From positions 72,871,483-72,935,482 of the forward strand of contig CM035416.1 in the NCBI GenBank assembly GCA_020310875.1: DNA of 64,000 nt. Direction: 5' to 3'. The position numbers were made by a program, and so were the translations under genes. The stretch is from Ceratopteris richardii (lineage: Eukaryota; Streptophyta; Polypodiopsida; Polypodiales; Pteridaceae). Position 1 is the stretch's first letter. Every line of letters starts with the position of its first letter. This document shows positions 29,401 to 38,279 of the stretch, in pieces. The notes beneath the pieces were generated by a model, which did no database searches, was not told where the DNA came from, and saw only the letters and a program-made list of their open reading frames with translations.

Positions 29401-31797
29401 CTGTAGTGTTCTATGTTTTGAATGATGTTGCTTTAGTGCACCTAAGTGTGCTAATTGCAACCAATTCGCATGTTCTGATTCATCTACACAACAAGCAAGA
29501 ATCTTTTGATTATCTTGTTTATATATGCTTCCTGCTATTATTTGGTACCTCTGAGATTTGGTAATCTCTCCTTCTTTGATCTTTATCCTAGGACTCTTGG
29601 GTCCGTATGTCAGAATAGGGACTAACGGCTTAGCCCATTCTGGTGCTATCTCAAGGTTGAATAAGTATGCATCTGGTAGATCATCAGCTACTCCTTGAGG
29701 GGCTTCTCCCGAGGTTAATCTTGAGAGGTGGTCAGCTCTAAGATGCGTCTTTCCTTTCCTAACTACCACTTCAAAGTCATACTCCATGAGCAGTAGAAAC
29801 CAACGTATTAGTCGTCCGGTGTTACATGGTTTGTTGACTAAATATAATAGGGCTTGATGATCTGTAAAGAACTTGAATTTGTTGGCCAACAAGTAGTGCC
29901 TAAACTTCTTTACCGCGTAGATCATCCCTAATCCTTCTCGTTCCGTCGTGGTATAATTTCTTTCTGCTGCGTTTAATTGTCTGCTAGCGTAAGCTATGGG
30001 GAGATCTATGTTACCTTCATTCGTGGGTTGTGCTAATACACATCCTATGGCGTAATTGGATGCATCCACATGTACATGGAATGGCTTACTCCAATCTGGA
30101 GTGGTTAATATAGGTGCTGAGCACAAGCGTCGTTTAAGTTCATTGAATGAATGTTCACATTCATCTGTCCACTCAAAATTGGTTAAAAGAGAGTACAGAG
30201 GCTTGGCTATGATTGCATACATGTGTATGAATCTCCTATAATAACCGCAATGGCCCATAAATGCCTGTACCTCTTTCACATTAGTTGGTCTAGGTAATTC
30301 TGCAATTACCTTCACCTTTTCCTCGTCCGTAGAGATTCCATTTTTTGACACAATGTGTCCTAGAATTTTGCCTTGTCTGACCATGAAAACGCATTTTTCT
30401 GGGTTCAAACAAACCTGATATTCTCGACATTTGTCAAATATTTGTCTCAACTCTGGGATATGTGTCTGTCTTACATTTGAGTGCGCACATAGGTCATCGA
30501 CATAAACTTCCAAGCTCTTGCGTAAAAATTCCTTAAAAACATGACACATGAGTCGCTGGAAAGTAGCGGGTGCATTTGTCAAGCCAAATGGCATTACACG
30601 AAATGCAAATATGCCCCATTCTGTGGCAAAAGCCGTCTTGTGTTGGTCTTCTGGAGCAATGGCTACTTGGTTATAGCCTGAGAATCCATCCAGAAAACTG
30701 TAAACTTCCTTGCCTGCAACTCTTTCCAATAGGTGTTCCGTGATAGGAAGAGGATAACTATCTCTAATCGTGGCGGCATTAACTTTTTTAAGGTTAATAC
30801 ACACACGCAATTTTCCATTCTTCTTGGGCACAACCACAATGGGGGATACCCATTCGGTATGCTCAATTTCGTAGATAAATCCTGCTTCTATCAAGCGATC
30901 TATCTCCTCTTTAATCTTCGCAGCGTAATTATCATTATACGTGTAAGGTTTTTGTTTTGTCGGTTTTGCATCTGGAGTCATAGGGATTCTATGAGAACAT
31001 ATATCTGGGTCTACTCCTTTCAAATCTTTGTAACTCCAAGCAAAAACATCTCTATATTCGCGCAATAGGGCAACTAACTCTTCTTCTTCTTCAGTCGTCA
31101 AATCGTGCCCTATGTAGGTGCATTTTTCTTCTTCTCCCTCTATGGCAACTATGACTTTCTTGGTTTTCTCCCGGTTATCATATACTTGTCCATCCTTCTC
31201 TTTTCTATTAGGCATTCGTACCATGATTCTTCTATCGTCGATTTCGTATTTCTTGAAATTCTCGGGTACTTCAAATAAAGATTCTTCTTTTTCCAACATG
31301 GTTTCTTTCTTCTTTCTCTTCTTGCCTTCACTCTTATCAGTCACTTGAGTGGCTAACCTTACCTCGTTCGTAATTTCCTCGTGACTCTGAGTGTGAGTCT
31401 CTACTTCGTAGAAATATTCTTCCTCTGATGCAAAGGGTGGGTCCATGATAATTGATTCTAAATCAAATTCGCTTGCGTCCTCAAATGCATCAGTGTTTGG
31501 TTCGCACTCTTCTAAAATTGCATCGCACATGATTGGTTCTATCGTGAAAACTGAAATGTCATAGCCATCCTCGTCACAGTGGGGTGTCCATTGTTCTTCA
31601 TTGATGGCTACATCCATGGTTGCTAGTATTTCCGCCCAACCATGGGGTTCAAACTCCTCGTCAGGGAATACTACAGGTGCGTAGGCTGGATCTTGAAGGG
31701 TTCGTGGATGTTGTTCCGCACCTAAGGTCCTGGATTCTAATCGTTCTTCCTCTTGTTTGGCTGCTTTACACATCCATAAATGGGTATCCTCATGCAA
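26401..31797 (-). CDS. Gypsy A ORF2: Pol polyprotein with RT, RNase H, duplicated integrase module, integrase and second retropepsin
   Basis: The open frame continues up to 31848. The first codon used for numbering here (31797) is TTG and the first ATG is eight codons later, so translation may instead come by a -1 shift from ORF1. Domains, by residue from 31797: an acidic spacer (1-230); RT (about 290-510) with VCINLKKVN, MPFGLTNAPATFQ and catalytic VYVDD (432-435); RNase H with Asp578, Glu621, Asp646 and Asp689; and a zinc module (784-825). A second zinc module (910-951), the integrase core Asp980, Asp1042 and Glu1078 (35 residues between the last two) and an integrase C-terminal region (about 1195-1260) follow. 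Next comes a retropepsin-like domain (ALIDSGAATSAI, Asp1356; LILGQDWL near 1424-1431). Last is a Gln/Pro-rich tail with IWVPK-type motifs. All catalytic residues are present. Confidence 0.93.
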   Translation of the reverse strand: MHEDTHLWMCKAAKQEEERLESRTLGAEQHPRTLQDPAYAPVVFPDEEFEPHGWAEILATMDVAINEEQWTPHCDEDGYDISVFTIEPIMCDAILEECEPNTDAFEDASEFDLESIIMDPPFASEEEYFYEVETHTQSHEEITNEVRLATQVTDKSEGKKRKKKETMLEKEESLFEVPENFKKYEIDDRRIMVRMPNRKEKDGQVYDNREKTKKVIVAIEGEEEKCTYIGHDLTTEEEEELVALLREYRDVFAWSYKDLKGVDPDICSHRIPMTPDAKPTKQKPYTYNDNYAAKIKEEIDRLIEAGFIYEIEHTEWVSPIVVVPKKNGKLRVCINLKKVNAATIRDSYPLPITEHLLERVAGKEVYSFLDGFSGYNQVAIAPEDQHKTAFATEWGIFAFRVMPFGLTNAPATFQRLMCHVFKEFLRKSLEVYVDDLCAHSNVRQTHIPELRQIFDKCREYQVCLNPEKCVFMVRQGKILGHIVSKNGISTDEEKVKVIAELPRPTNVKEVQAFMGHCGYYRRFIHMYAIIAKPLYSLLTNFEWTDECEHSFNELKRRLCSAPILTTPDWSKPFHVHVDASNYAIGCVLAQPTNEGNIDLPIAYASRQLNAAERNYTTTEREGLGMIYAVKKFRHYLLANKFKFFTDHQALLYLVNKPCNTGRLIRWFLLLMEYDFEVVVRKGKTHLRADHLSRLTSGEAPQGVADDLPDAYLFNLEIAPEWAKPLVPILTYGPKSPRIKIKEGEITKSQRYQIIAGSIYKQDNQKILACCVDESEHANWLQLAHLGALKQHHSKHRTLQTLHRLGVYWPSMEADVHKLCKECQVCCERPPVEHATLYHVSLTPDWSEPLVTYLRTSTFPQGMTLARQRSLEQEAQDYTLIGDNLYKRGRDGYLRQCVHESDYLRILETAHQGVAGGHFGPDRIIKAILFAGLWWPTLHMDAHTYVKRCDVCQRTQFPTRRDEMPLKPMMGGRAFSKWGIDFVGPINPPAKGTHAEYIIVATDYLTKWVEAKATKKNDAHTTAKFLFENVFTRYGLPIELVSDRGTHFLNQVIEYLLQDFMVIHKKSAPYHPQANGQAESTNKILCTVLTKLVNNKRSDWDKQLHHAVWAYRVAYKTVLNATPFQMVFGQNAVLPLDFLIPTLKVAQEHEWTGHELSARIMDLERLGETRLKAAAGIYAAKKRQKAYFDAHVKDKGLKEGDLVLVYTLKQHARKLEKRGYGPMSINRLSTSGAVQLATLEGDIMPNYISGCRVRLYQEPLTEDMLRRLTLAKKRKEEENRIRAEAQAEAIERIKRMKLRRQGLGREHYNHLETPPRYPMAMCQVKSTTHPSIVDRRPFVTVRLEHGNHSQELRALIDSGAATSAIRWSHYKDSGIEMRPIEAYLIGLGGMETPCMGEVDLPILVKEVTMTAKLLVCHDDDLIEPLILGQDWLYDHSVDLNLRQGSLQIGTLEQKRVIPLDFPNGIPLDGCDPRPYEMHATEDRKIFKQTNHVTSTPTHSGLAMDSCQSEGRQEIFPGTSCKLEEIVTQPQGQMDTISGQVGCISGQMSTTPCGAHPSKLVADWPRLKLQKASLPNGQVTQVLELPSFPKQSVHPTSQPQQQQSQPRQRNPDRRQYQRKQHGKQFRPPKGSGTRQIWVPKGQKAPKISNQAEINKKKAEQKQNRSPPSPRPPSIGQTIRQMWIAKKYLTHRPTPTQIWVPKPCIIAQPVCHVIYNPHKPFHPSTPPHPIPPFTPQQKPTTQSRTLRKWIPKRVQPSSPNPLSNYPPTNIQPCTKSLTFKPCINSHTIITPHSYSHQEMYA

Positions 31798-31808
31798 CCA
31801 AGAAGGAT

Positions 31809-34800
31809 CTATTCTAATGAGTGCACGGATTCCGTCTCTGCTGGTGTCTTATGGATGGTATTCCATTGTATTGGGGGTACATCTCTGTGTGAATAGTCTT
31901 TAAGATTGACTTTGGTAGTCACTCCTAAATGTTGCAAGTACAAAGAATTAGTTCCCCAATCTTGTACGATTTGTAACTGACGCATGAATGGTCGTCCCAA
32001 TATCATCTCATATGCATGATTTTTCGCAAAGTCGCAAATGGCAAAGGTATGCTCAAATTCTACACCACAAGTGGTGAGAGATATGCGTTCTAGTAAGCCT
32101 AATGGTTTTTCTATGTGTCCATCGGCCATTTGTAGCTTCATCCTGGTGGGTCTGAGTGCTGGCTTACCCCAACGTTTCCATAAGGCGGTAGTAGCGATGG
32201 CTACTCCGGCTCCTGAATCTAAGATGGCTTTCGTGGTGTAGCCCTGATGGGTTATAGGAAGATATGTGTTACCTTCCTCTCCTTCGCTTACGTCTCCAAT
32301 CTTTTCCACGGGTATCTCTGGTACCTTCTTCTGTGATCCTATCTGAGAGGGTGTGGTAGCTAGCTCAGGGAATTGATTTGCTACGTGCTTCCACAATTCT
32401 GGTTTTACCTTTAACAATTCCTCCAGAGTGAGATTACATTGTACTTTGGTATTCTTGATCACTTCCGTATTTCTAGGGATCACTGATTCTTCATTCCTCA
32501 CTATTATTGTGGGTGCTCTCATACTAATAGACTTTGCTTCCCAAGGTCCTGTGAACTGAGGTAATTCTTGTAAAGAATTAGATTCAAATCCTGTGGGTTC
32601 ACTCAGTCGTTCCACCTCTACATCACCATATATAGAGGGGATGTCTTGGGGCAATTGTTCCTGCAAGTCGTCTATTTCTTGAATAGGAGGATGAGTTCCT
32701 TGTTCTTTTCTCCATTTCTCTTCTTGGATTTCTCTTAAAAATTCATGTGAGTACTTATGTATGGAGGATAGGTTATCTTGACTCTCTGTATTGGGTACTT
32801 GAGACAGGGATGGTGGATTCCTTTCCTGTGTCTCTGGGACAGTAGGGTTCCTAGACTGATCCTTTTTCTCTTTGCTTTCAATCAAGTGTTCTAGCCTCTC
32901 CATTAGTCCTTGAAAGTGTAGTTCCGGTTTTGCCATGTTATTCCAATTAAGATATCTAGAGGCGTCGAACAAAGCTTGTGCTAACTCTACCATTTTCATG
33001 CACAGTTTAGTTCTCTCAATTTCTAGATCAGCTCGAGGGTAGTTTTTACTCATTTCCGTGACTTGAGGTCCCTCTTTTATTCTAGCCTGATATGCACGAA
33101 ACATCATGTCTAGATCTTCCGGTATGGGTTCCGCTAAAACCGATCCTGATTTCTGAGCTGGGTTTTCTTGATTTAATTCTTGTGAAGCCAATTCTTGTAT
33201 TTTGGCTCTAGATTCTCTTAGACTTCCTTCCAACTCACTTATCTTTTTACTCCATTTTCTCTTTATTCTTTCTCTGGAATCTTTCCAAGATTTCGTCTTT
33301 TTACTACTCGATTCCGCAACTTCACTAGTTTCGGCTATTTTCTCATGATTAAGCTGTTGGTTTTGTAAGAATGTCTGGGCTCTGGTTATAGCTTGGATAG
33401 GCACGTACGTAGGGTTGGATCCATCTGCGTTGTTTACAATACCTATCACGTTGATCGATGTCACATTTGAAGTGTTAACTGGGTTCTTAGGACAATCTTT
33501 GATTATGTGCTCTTTGCCACAATCGACACAAAAGCCTTGTACATTATAGTACTGTGATTGCCTTGCTATTGGGGGATGTGGACAATCCTTTATGAAGTGA
33601 TCTCCTTGGCACCTAAAGCATGGTCCTCTAGGGGCCTGTGGTCTCTGTTGTCTCAATTGGGGCCGTGGGTTTGGGTTTGCGTACATCACATTAGTATAGT
33701 CTGGCTCCCAACTAGGTTCCATTGGAGGACTATCATAATGATATGTCTCCACATGCTCTGGTGACTCCGTGTAATAAGCGGGTGGACTAGTCACATGAGT
33801 AGAGTCAAAACTGTTTGAGTTCGGGTCACTTTCGGTGATCAAGGGTGAAGAAGGCACTAAGGCCCTACTTAGGTTCTCTTCTGCAGCCGCATATTTGACT
33901 GAGATGACATTCGCTGGTGGGGGTGGCTGTTGAGCTAAGACAGGTTGAGGTCTCTGTTGAGCCTGGTATGGGTGGTTCTGAGGAGGCCTATAGTAATAAG
34001 GCTGAGCATTGTATTGGCCTTGATACCTACCTGGCTGCTGGTATGTTTGCGGGTAGTTCTGTCTCACGGTTTGTTTGTTGTATGGGCAGTCCTGAGCTGT
34101 ATGATTTGTGTATCTTCTCTCAATTGTGCAATATTGGCCACTAGGGTTGGCGTGAGGTTGAGGTGCATTGGGGCACATGTCTGCCAAATGATTTCCACCA
34201 CAAGCGTAACAACGTACATTTGTAGGTAGCTTGGGCACCTGTTTACTAGAAACTCCTAGTTTTTGGGCCACTTTTTCTGCTAGGTCCTCTATCGAATTAG
34301 ACAATTTTGTGGATGCTAGAGAAGAACAATCTGAGTCTTTATAGACCTTTGAGAGTTCTAATTCCTCTCCTAGGTTGTCCTCGATGTCTATACATATTCT
34401 TACACACTCCTCTAGCGTTCTGGGTTCTTTTAGGTACACATAAGAGCGTAGTTTAGCGCTCAACAAGCCATCTAGGAACAGTGATACTTGTTTGGCTTGT
34501 GAGGGTAGCTCTTGCATTGGACATCGCTCAACATATTGTCTGAATCTACGACCTGCCAGTCTTACTGTTTCCTGAGGGGTTTGTTTAAAACTATGAATCA
34601 GTGAAGACGTGTCATGTCTAACCCCACTTTTAGAGAATTCAGTGATGAATGACTCTAAAAAGTGATGGATGTCTCTAAATTGCCTTTGTTGCAGTGGTTG
34701 GAACCAAGTTAAAGCGGTATTCTTTAACGTTAGTCCAAATGCATTGTACTGCGTGAACATGTCCTCGACTTGTTCTGCTCTTAGTACTTGCTTGAATTCT

Positions 34801-35876
34801 GCGACATGGTCATAGGGATCTCCTGTCCCATCAAAATAATTTTTCATTGATTTTACTAATTGTGTAGGTCTCAATACTCTTGCGTGTTCACGTGGTCTAG
34901 GTAGAGGAAAATCATCTCTACCACCTGGTATTCCATGATCTCTTTGTCTATCCGTTCTATTAGTGTTCGTGGTTGTTCTATCTCTCCCTATGGGATGAGT
35001 GAAGCTTACTTCCGGTCTTTCGTGATTTCCTTCTCTTTGATTTCCATGGGCTGAGGATGTTCCTGCCCCTTGTTGACTTGTATTTATGTTCGTTCTGGAT
35101 GGAGGGAATATCAATTCACCTCTCCAAGTGTAGGTGTTTTTAGCGCGCTCAGGCACCACAAAGACTCTTTCTGAAGTCTCATCCAGGTATACCACCTTTC
35201 CAGGTGTATCTGGGTCCTTGAATTCATAGATTGTAATGATGCCTACCTCACCAGGGTTTTCCTTTCTGTACCTCCAAAAGGCTTCGTCTGTCTCTTTATT
35301 TATGAACAACTCGGTGCTCCTGTTATCTTGAGGGATCCACTCTGGGATGAGTACTCTTGTTAATACGGATTTCCCTCTAGGTGTCCTAGGTTCTTCTAAC
35401 GGTTCTTTTCCTTGAAATTTCCCTTCTGTCTCTAATTGGATTGTGCCAAACTCATTAGTATCGTTTGGCTGCGTACTCAAGATGTACATTGTTCCTTCTT
35501 TGTCTATGTAAGCGTCTCTCTCAAACTTCACCACTGGTCTTTCCAATCCAATGGGTTGATCAGGGTTGTGCAGTTGCACTACTTGCCTTCTCAAACCATC
35601 CTCATAGATGCGAGCACCTAGTCGGTTGGTTCGGAGAAACTCGAGTTGCGTTCTATAGGGTCCTTCAGGTTTTTCTAGGTATGCTACATGAGATCCTCCT
35701 GCTGGTCTGTCTGTGCTGAATGCCATTTCTGACTCGCTAGTTTCTGAGCTCTCGTAGGGGTAATTGCTATTCAATTGCTGAGCCCAAGATCGAGCGGTAG
35801 TTCTTACACTAGCTTCTGATGATCTAAGGCTTCGTCTGTCCGACTTACCTATATGTTTGCCCGATCTAAGGTTCAT
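31809..35876 (-). CDS. Gypsy A ORF1: Gag with zinc knuckles and aspartic protease
   Basis: The ATG at 35876 (MNLRSGKHIG) is the first in frame; the frame itself opens with a TTG eight codons earlier. The protein has 1,355 residues. The N-terminal 320 residues are charged and unfamiliar. The capsid-type region (about 335-500) contains MKNYFDGTGDPYDHVAEFKQ and ALTWFQPLQQRQF, typical of gypsy Gag. CX2CX4HX4C knuckles read CYACGGNHLADMC (about 556), CFRCQGDHFIKDC (about 753) and CVDCGKEHIIKDC (about 783), and a degenerate fourth lies near 583-597. A charged helical region follows (about 860-900). The C-terminal retropepsin has AILDSGAGVAIAT (Asp near 1220) and MILGRPFMRQL. Gag would form the particle and bind RNA, and the protease would cleave the polyprotein. 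ORF2 overlaps its end in the -1 frame. Confidence 0.93.
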   Translation of the reverse strand: MNLRSGKHIGKSDRRSLRSSEASVRTTARSWAQQLNSNYPYESSETSESEMAFSTDRPAGGSHVAYLEKPEGPYRTQLEFLRTNRLGARIYEDGLRRQVVQLHNPDQPIGLERPVVKFERDAYIDKEGTMYILSTQPNDTNEFGTIQLETEGKFQGKEPLEEPRTPRGKSVLTRVLIPEWIPQDNRSTELFINKETDEAFWRYRKENPGEVGIITIYEFKDPDTPGKVVYLDETSERVFVVPERAKNTYTWRGELIFPPSRTNINTSQQGAGTSSAHGNQREGNHERPEVSFTHPIGRDRTTTNTNRTDRQRDHGIPGGRDDFPLPRPREHARVLRPTQLVKSMKNYFDGTGDPYDHVAEFKQVLRAEQVEDMFTQYNAFGLTLKNTALTWFQPLQQRQFRDIHHFLESFITEFSKSGVRHDTSSLIHSFKQTPQETVRLAGRRFRQYVERCPMQELPSQAKQVSLFLDGLLSAKLRSYVYLKEPRTLEECVRICIDIEDNLGEELELSKVYKDSDCSSLASTKLSNSIEDLAEKVAQKLGVSSKQVPKLPTNVRCYACGGNHLADMCPNAPQPHANPSGQYCTIERRYTNHTAQDCPYNKQTVRQNYPQTYQQPGRYQGQYNAQPYYYRPPQNHPYQAQQRPQPVLAQQPPPPANVISVKYAAAEENLSRALVPSSPLITESDPNSNSFDSTHVTSPPAYYTESPEHVETYHYDSPPMEPSWEPDYTNVMYANPNPRPQLRQQRPQAPRGPCFRCQGDHFIKDCPHPPIARQSQYYNVQGFCVDCGKEHIIKDCPKNPVNTSNVTSINVIGIVNNADGSNPTYVPIQAITRAQTFLQNQQLNHEKIAETSEVAESSSKKTKSWKDSRERIKRKWSKKISELEGSLRESRAKIQELASQELNQENPAQKSGSVLAEPIPEDLDMMFRAYQARIKEGPQVTEMSKNYPRADLEIERTKLCMKMVELAQALFDASRYLNWNNMAKPELHFQGLMERLEHLIESKEKKDQSRNPTVPETQERNPPSLSQVPNTESQDNLSSIHKYSHEFLREIQEEKWRKEQGTHPPIQEIDDLQEQLPQDIPSIYGDVEVERLSEPTGFESNSLQELPQFTGPWEAKSISMRAPTIIVRNEESVIPRNTEVIKNTKVQCNLTLEELLKVKPELWKHVANQFPELATTPSQIGSQKKVPEIPVEKIGDVSEGEEGNTYLPITHQGYTTKAILDSGAGVAIATTALWKRWGKPALRPTRMKLQMADGHIEKPLGLLERISLTTCGVEFEHTFAICDFAKNHAYEMILGRPFMRQLQIVQDWGTNSLYLQHLGVTTKVNLKDYSHRDVPPIQWNTIHKTPAETESVHSLE

Positions 35877-37389
35877 TAATTTTCTTCCTTGCTCACTCAA
35901 TTACACACTTAGATCGTCAATGGTCCTTTGTTATTATTCTCTTGATTCTTTTTAATTTTCTCTGGATTCTTGTCTTAATTTATGCGTCAGGAATTCGACT
36001 TTCGTGATGATTTTGAGTTCTCGTTCCGTCAGACTTAGGTTCGTTTCTTTAGGTTTTCGCGTCACACACACCTTTACTTTAAGTCTTAAACTTGATAGAA
36101 TTAGGTATCTTGAACTTGAGGCATTCCTATCGTCGTTAATCCACAACTACCGTTTAGCCTAAGCTAAAAATTGACTGAGGGGGTTGAGTAATCTTCCAAC
36201 CTCGAGTCGGCCTTTCTGGTTGCTCTGATGCCCTGTTGCCTAAGAAGCCGTGCTTCCCAAGCTCTGCTGTCTTCACTGCCTTGCTTGCTTGCCTTGGATT
36301 GCCCTTGCTAGACCTGGAAAATTCCAATGTTAGACCAATTCACAAGATGATTAAACACTTGAGTATATACATCTTTTAAATCCCTTCCCTTTTTGCCCAA
36401 ATTTCCAATGTGTGCCCCCTGGCTTTCTAGTCCCAAACTAGGTGAACCTCAAAATAGCTTATCCAAAAATAGATGTATTCTTTATGAAAAAAACAGTTGA
36501 GGTCACGTAGTACTCGTCACGAGCTTTCTAACGAGCTATTAAGCTCAAAAAACGGACTCCGGATGAAAAAGTTATACGTGTTCAGGCCCTGGGGGGTAAA
36601 AACTGACAATCAAATTTTCCTTCAAATATGAGCTAAGGGGTCTCCTATGAGTCTAATGGTCCAAAAATTTTCCAAAAATACCCTCAAAATTGGTCAAAAA
36701 TTAAAGTCCAAAATTTGCGATGGGGGTGGGCAATCGCGATGGTCTGGGACCGTCGCGATGGTCCGAGCGAACCGTCGCGATGGCGTGGAATTTGGACAAT
36801 CGCGATGGCCCGAAAAAGCGAACCGTCGCGATGGTCCGGCCGAGCCGTCGCGATGGCGTGAGCCTATCGCGATGGTGCGACACAATCGCGATGGCCCGAG
36901 CCAATCGCGATGGTCCACCAAACAACGAATTTTTGAAATGCGATTGTGGTTCCGTGAATGCGCAAGTATCGCCTATCTAGTGGTGTGGTCGCCTACCTCA
37001 AAAACCGAAAAGTGCAGACCATCGCGATGGTCCGCCACACTCGGAAATCTCTGACAGAAAGCACATTTTTTACCTTTTGGAAGCTTTCCTGATGCTCTGA
37101 AGCTCTGTACCTGCAAGAAAACTCAAGAAAACACAAGCACAAACAAGCGCAAAAACTCTCTCTCGCTCTCTCGCATGCACAAATGAGGGGAAATGAGGTG
37201 GATGGGTGGATATGGTGAATTTTCTGATTTTTTTGGAAATGGAGATGATGATGCAATGATGAAGATGGAGTGTGGGGAAGGTGAAAAACACTAAAAACTA
37301 AGTAAAAACAACAACAAAAACTGAAATTTTTACCTTCCAACGCCTCTTCTTGCTATACTCTTACCATCACACATTCGTCCTAGACTCGA
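35877..37389 (-). other. Untranslated leader of gypsy A
   Basis: About 1.5 kb lie between the PBS and the ORF1 ATG. The leader holds the TCGCGATGG motif cluster (36734-37030) and several short upstream frames but no recognised domain. Such leaders usually carry packaging and dimerisation signals, though none can be assigned by eye. Confidence 0.75.
36734..37030. repeat. Cluster of ten TCGCGATGG motifs in the gypsy A leader
   Basis: The nonamer TCGCGATGG occurs exactly ten times, nine of them between 36734 and 36913 and the last at 37022-37030, where it forms the palindrome CCATCGCGATGG. A near copy (TTGCGATGG) lies just before the first. Spacing is irregular (about 14-30 bases) and the spacers share short words such as CCG and GTCCG. 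The block is CpG-rich compared with its surroundings. Function unknown. Confidence 0.92.
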
Positions 37390-37407
37390 TCCCCGGCAAC
37401 GGCGCCA
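37390..37407 (-). other. Primer-binding site of gypsy A (tRNA-Asp type)
   Basis: The minus strand reads TGGCGCCGTTGCCGGGGA, seven bases inside the 5' LTR. From memory this matches the PBS complementary to the 3' end of plant tRNA-Asp, used by several plant gypsy lineages. Confidence 0.85.
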
Positions 37408-37414
37408 AATTTGG

Positions 37415-38063
37415 TGTTGCTCTAGCACAATGGTGAGAACCACGTTAAGAAGCTTCACCTCCTTAATGTCAATCCGAGGGAGAGGTAGGAGTGATATGAA
37501 GATCGTGAATGTGAGATGAAGTGAGAGTGAAGGTGAGAAGCACAAAGGTGCACACACACATACACACACACAATGAAGAGACAAGCCAGACACAATGGAA
37601 GGGGAAATTAGCTCTATTACTCAAGAATACTCTTACAAGCTCAAACTAGCTCTACCCTCTTCTTTGCTCCAACAAGCTAACCTCAAAAATGAGCTCTCTA
37701 GCTCTTTTTATAGTTTCTAGACTAGTTTTGACCGGTTTCACATCTAATGACCGGCCTAGTTTAAAAATAGGTCCTAGAGGCTATTTGGAAGGGTAAACGA
37801 TGTCTAAAAATAACGAAATTTGGTACGAGCATTCTACCTAAGCTCCTCAAGCTCGAGGACTCCTCGGCTTGCACAAAATGGAGCTATGGATTACAAAATG
37901 GGGTTTTCTATGATACATATGTTACAATTAGTGATAGTAATCACTGTTGAATGTTTTGGGAAAATTAATAAGACATGTATTTGTTTAAAAGATTGATCCG
38001 CCTGGCTCCCTGCTTCGTCTTCACATGCTTCCGTGGCGTCTGTGCCTCTGACTGCTTCCAACA
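37415..38063 (-). repeat. 5' LTR of gypsy A
   Basis: 649 bp, nearly identical to the 3' LTR and followed by GTGAT. Transcription should start a few tens of bases after the TATA box at 37700-37713 on the minus strand. Confidence 0.97.
37700..37713 (-). promoter_or_regulatory. TATA box of the gypsy A 5' LTR promoter
   Basis: CTATAAAAAGAGCT on the minus strand, about 350 bases from the outer LTR edge. This position is suitable for a U3 promoter upstream of the R region. Confidence 0.65.
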
Positions 38064-38279
38064 GTGATGCACAGTATATAATTGAAGTAATGCAGGAGGA
38101 TGGAAAACAAGTGCACAAGTTTGTGATGGTAACCCAAAAATTTTCTACACAACATGAGAATGGAGAAATCAAAAGGATTTGGGCTATTTTGTGATGGTAG
38201 ACTCAATGACAATGACATCATTACTTTTGATCACTCATCGTGCTTCAAGATCCCATAAGCGATATCCAAATTGTCCTTC

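Larger units (their letters stand above)
21106..38063 (-). mobile_element. Gypsy A: complete, young 17-kb Ty3/gypsy retrotransposon with a third ORF
   Basis: A 16,958-bp minus-strand element flanked by GTGAT. Its 649-bp LTRs differ at only two positions in my alignment. A tRNA-Asp-like PBS and a clear PPT are present. Between them lie a 1.5-kb leader, ORF1 (Gag and protease), ORF2 (RT, RNase H, integrase, extra domains) and ORF3 (1,495 residues, unknown). All three frames are long and uninterrupted. No chromodomain is seen. The extra 3' ORF, the PBS type and the LGRPF-type protease end suggest an Athila/Tat-like branch, but no second RNase H of the Tat type was found. It sits in sequence attributable to copia B. 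Confidence 0.96.

Noticed and set aside
29640..29900. Second (archaeal-type) RNase H as in Tat elements
   Set aside because: The region between RNase H and integrase is explained by the duplicated zinc-finger module. No second set of D-E-D-D residues is seen.
36720..37030. Possible CRISPR-like array (short repeats with spacers)
   Set aside because: The repeat is only nine bases, spacers are uneven and share words, and the setting is a eukaryotic retrotransposon leader.
36647..37054. Overlapping open frames on both strands in the TCGCGATGG cluster with RRDGV/HRDC-like repeats
   Set aside because: The repeated peptides are a by-product of the repeated nonamer. The frames lie in an element leader and have no homologue-like features.
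38064..38220. Plus-strand frame next to gypsy A (EVMQEDGKQVHKFVMVTQ) as a host exon
   Set aside because: It lies in sequence that continues from the copia B integrase on the other strand, is short and has no splice context.
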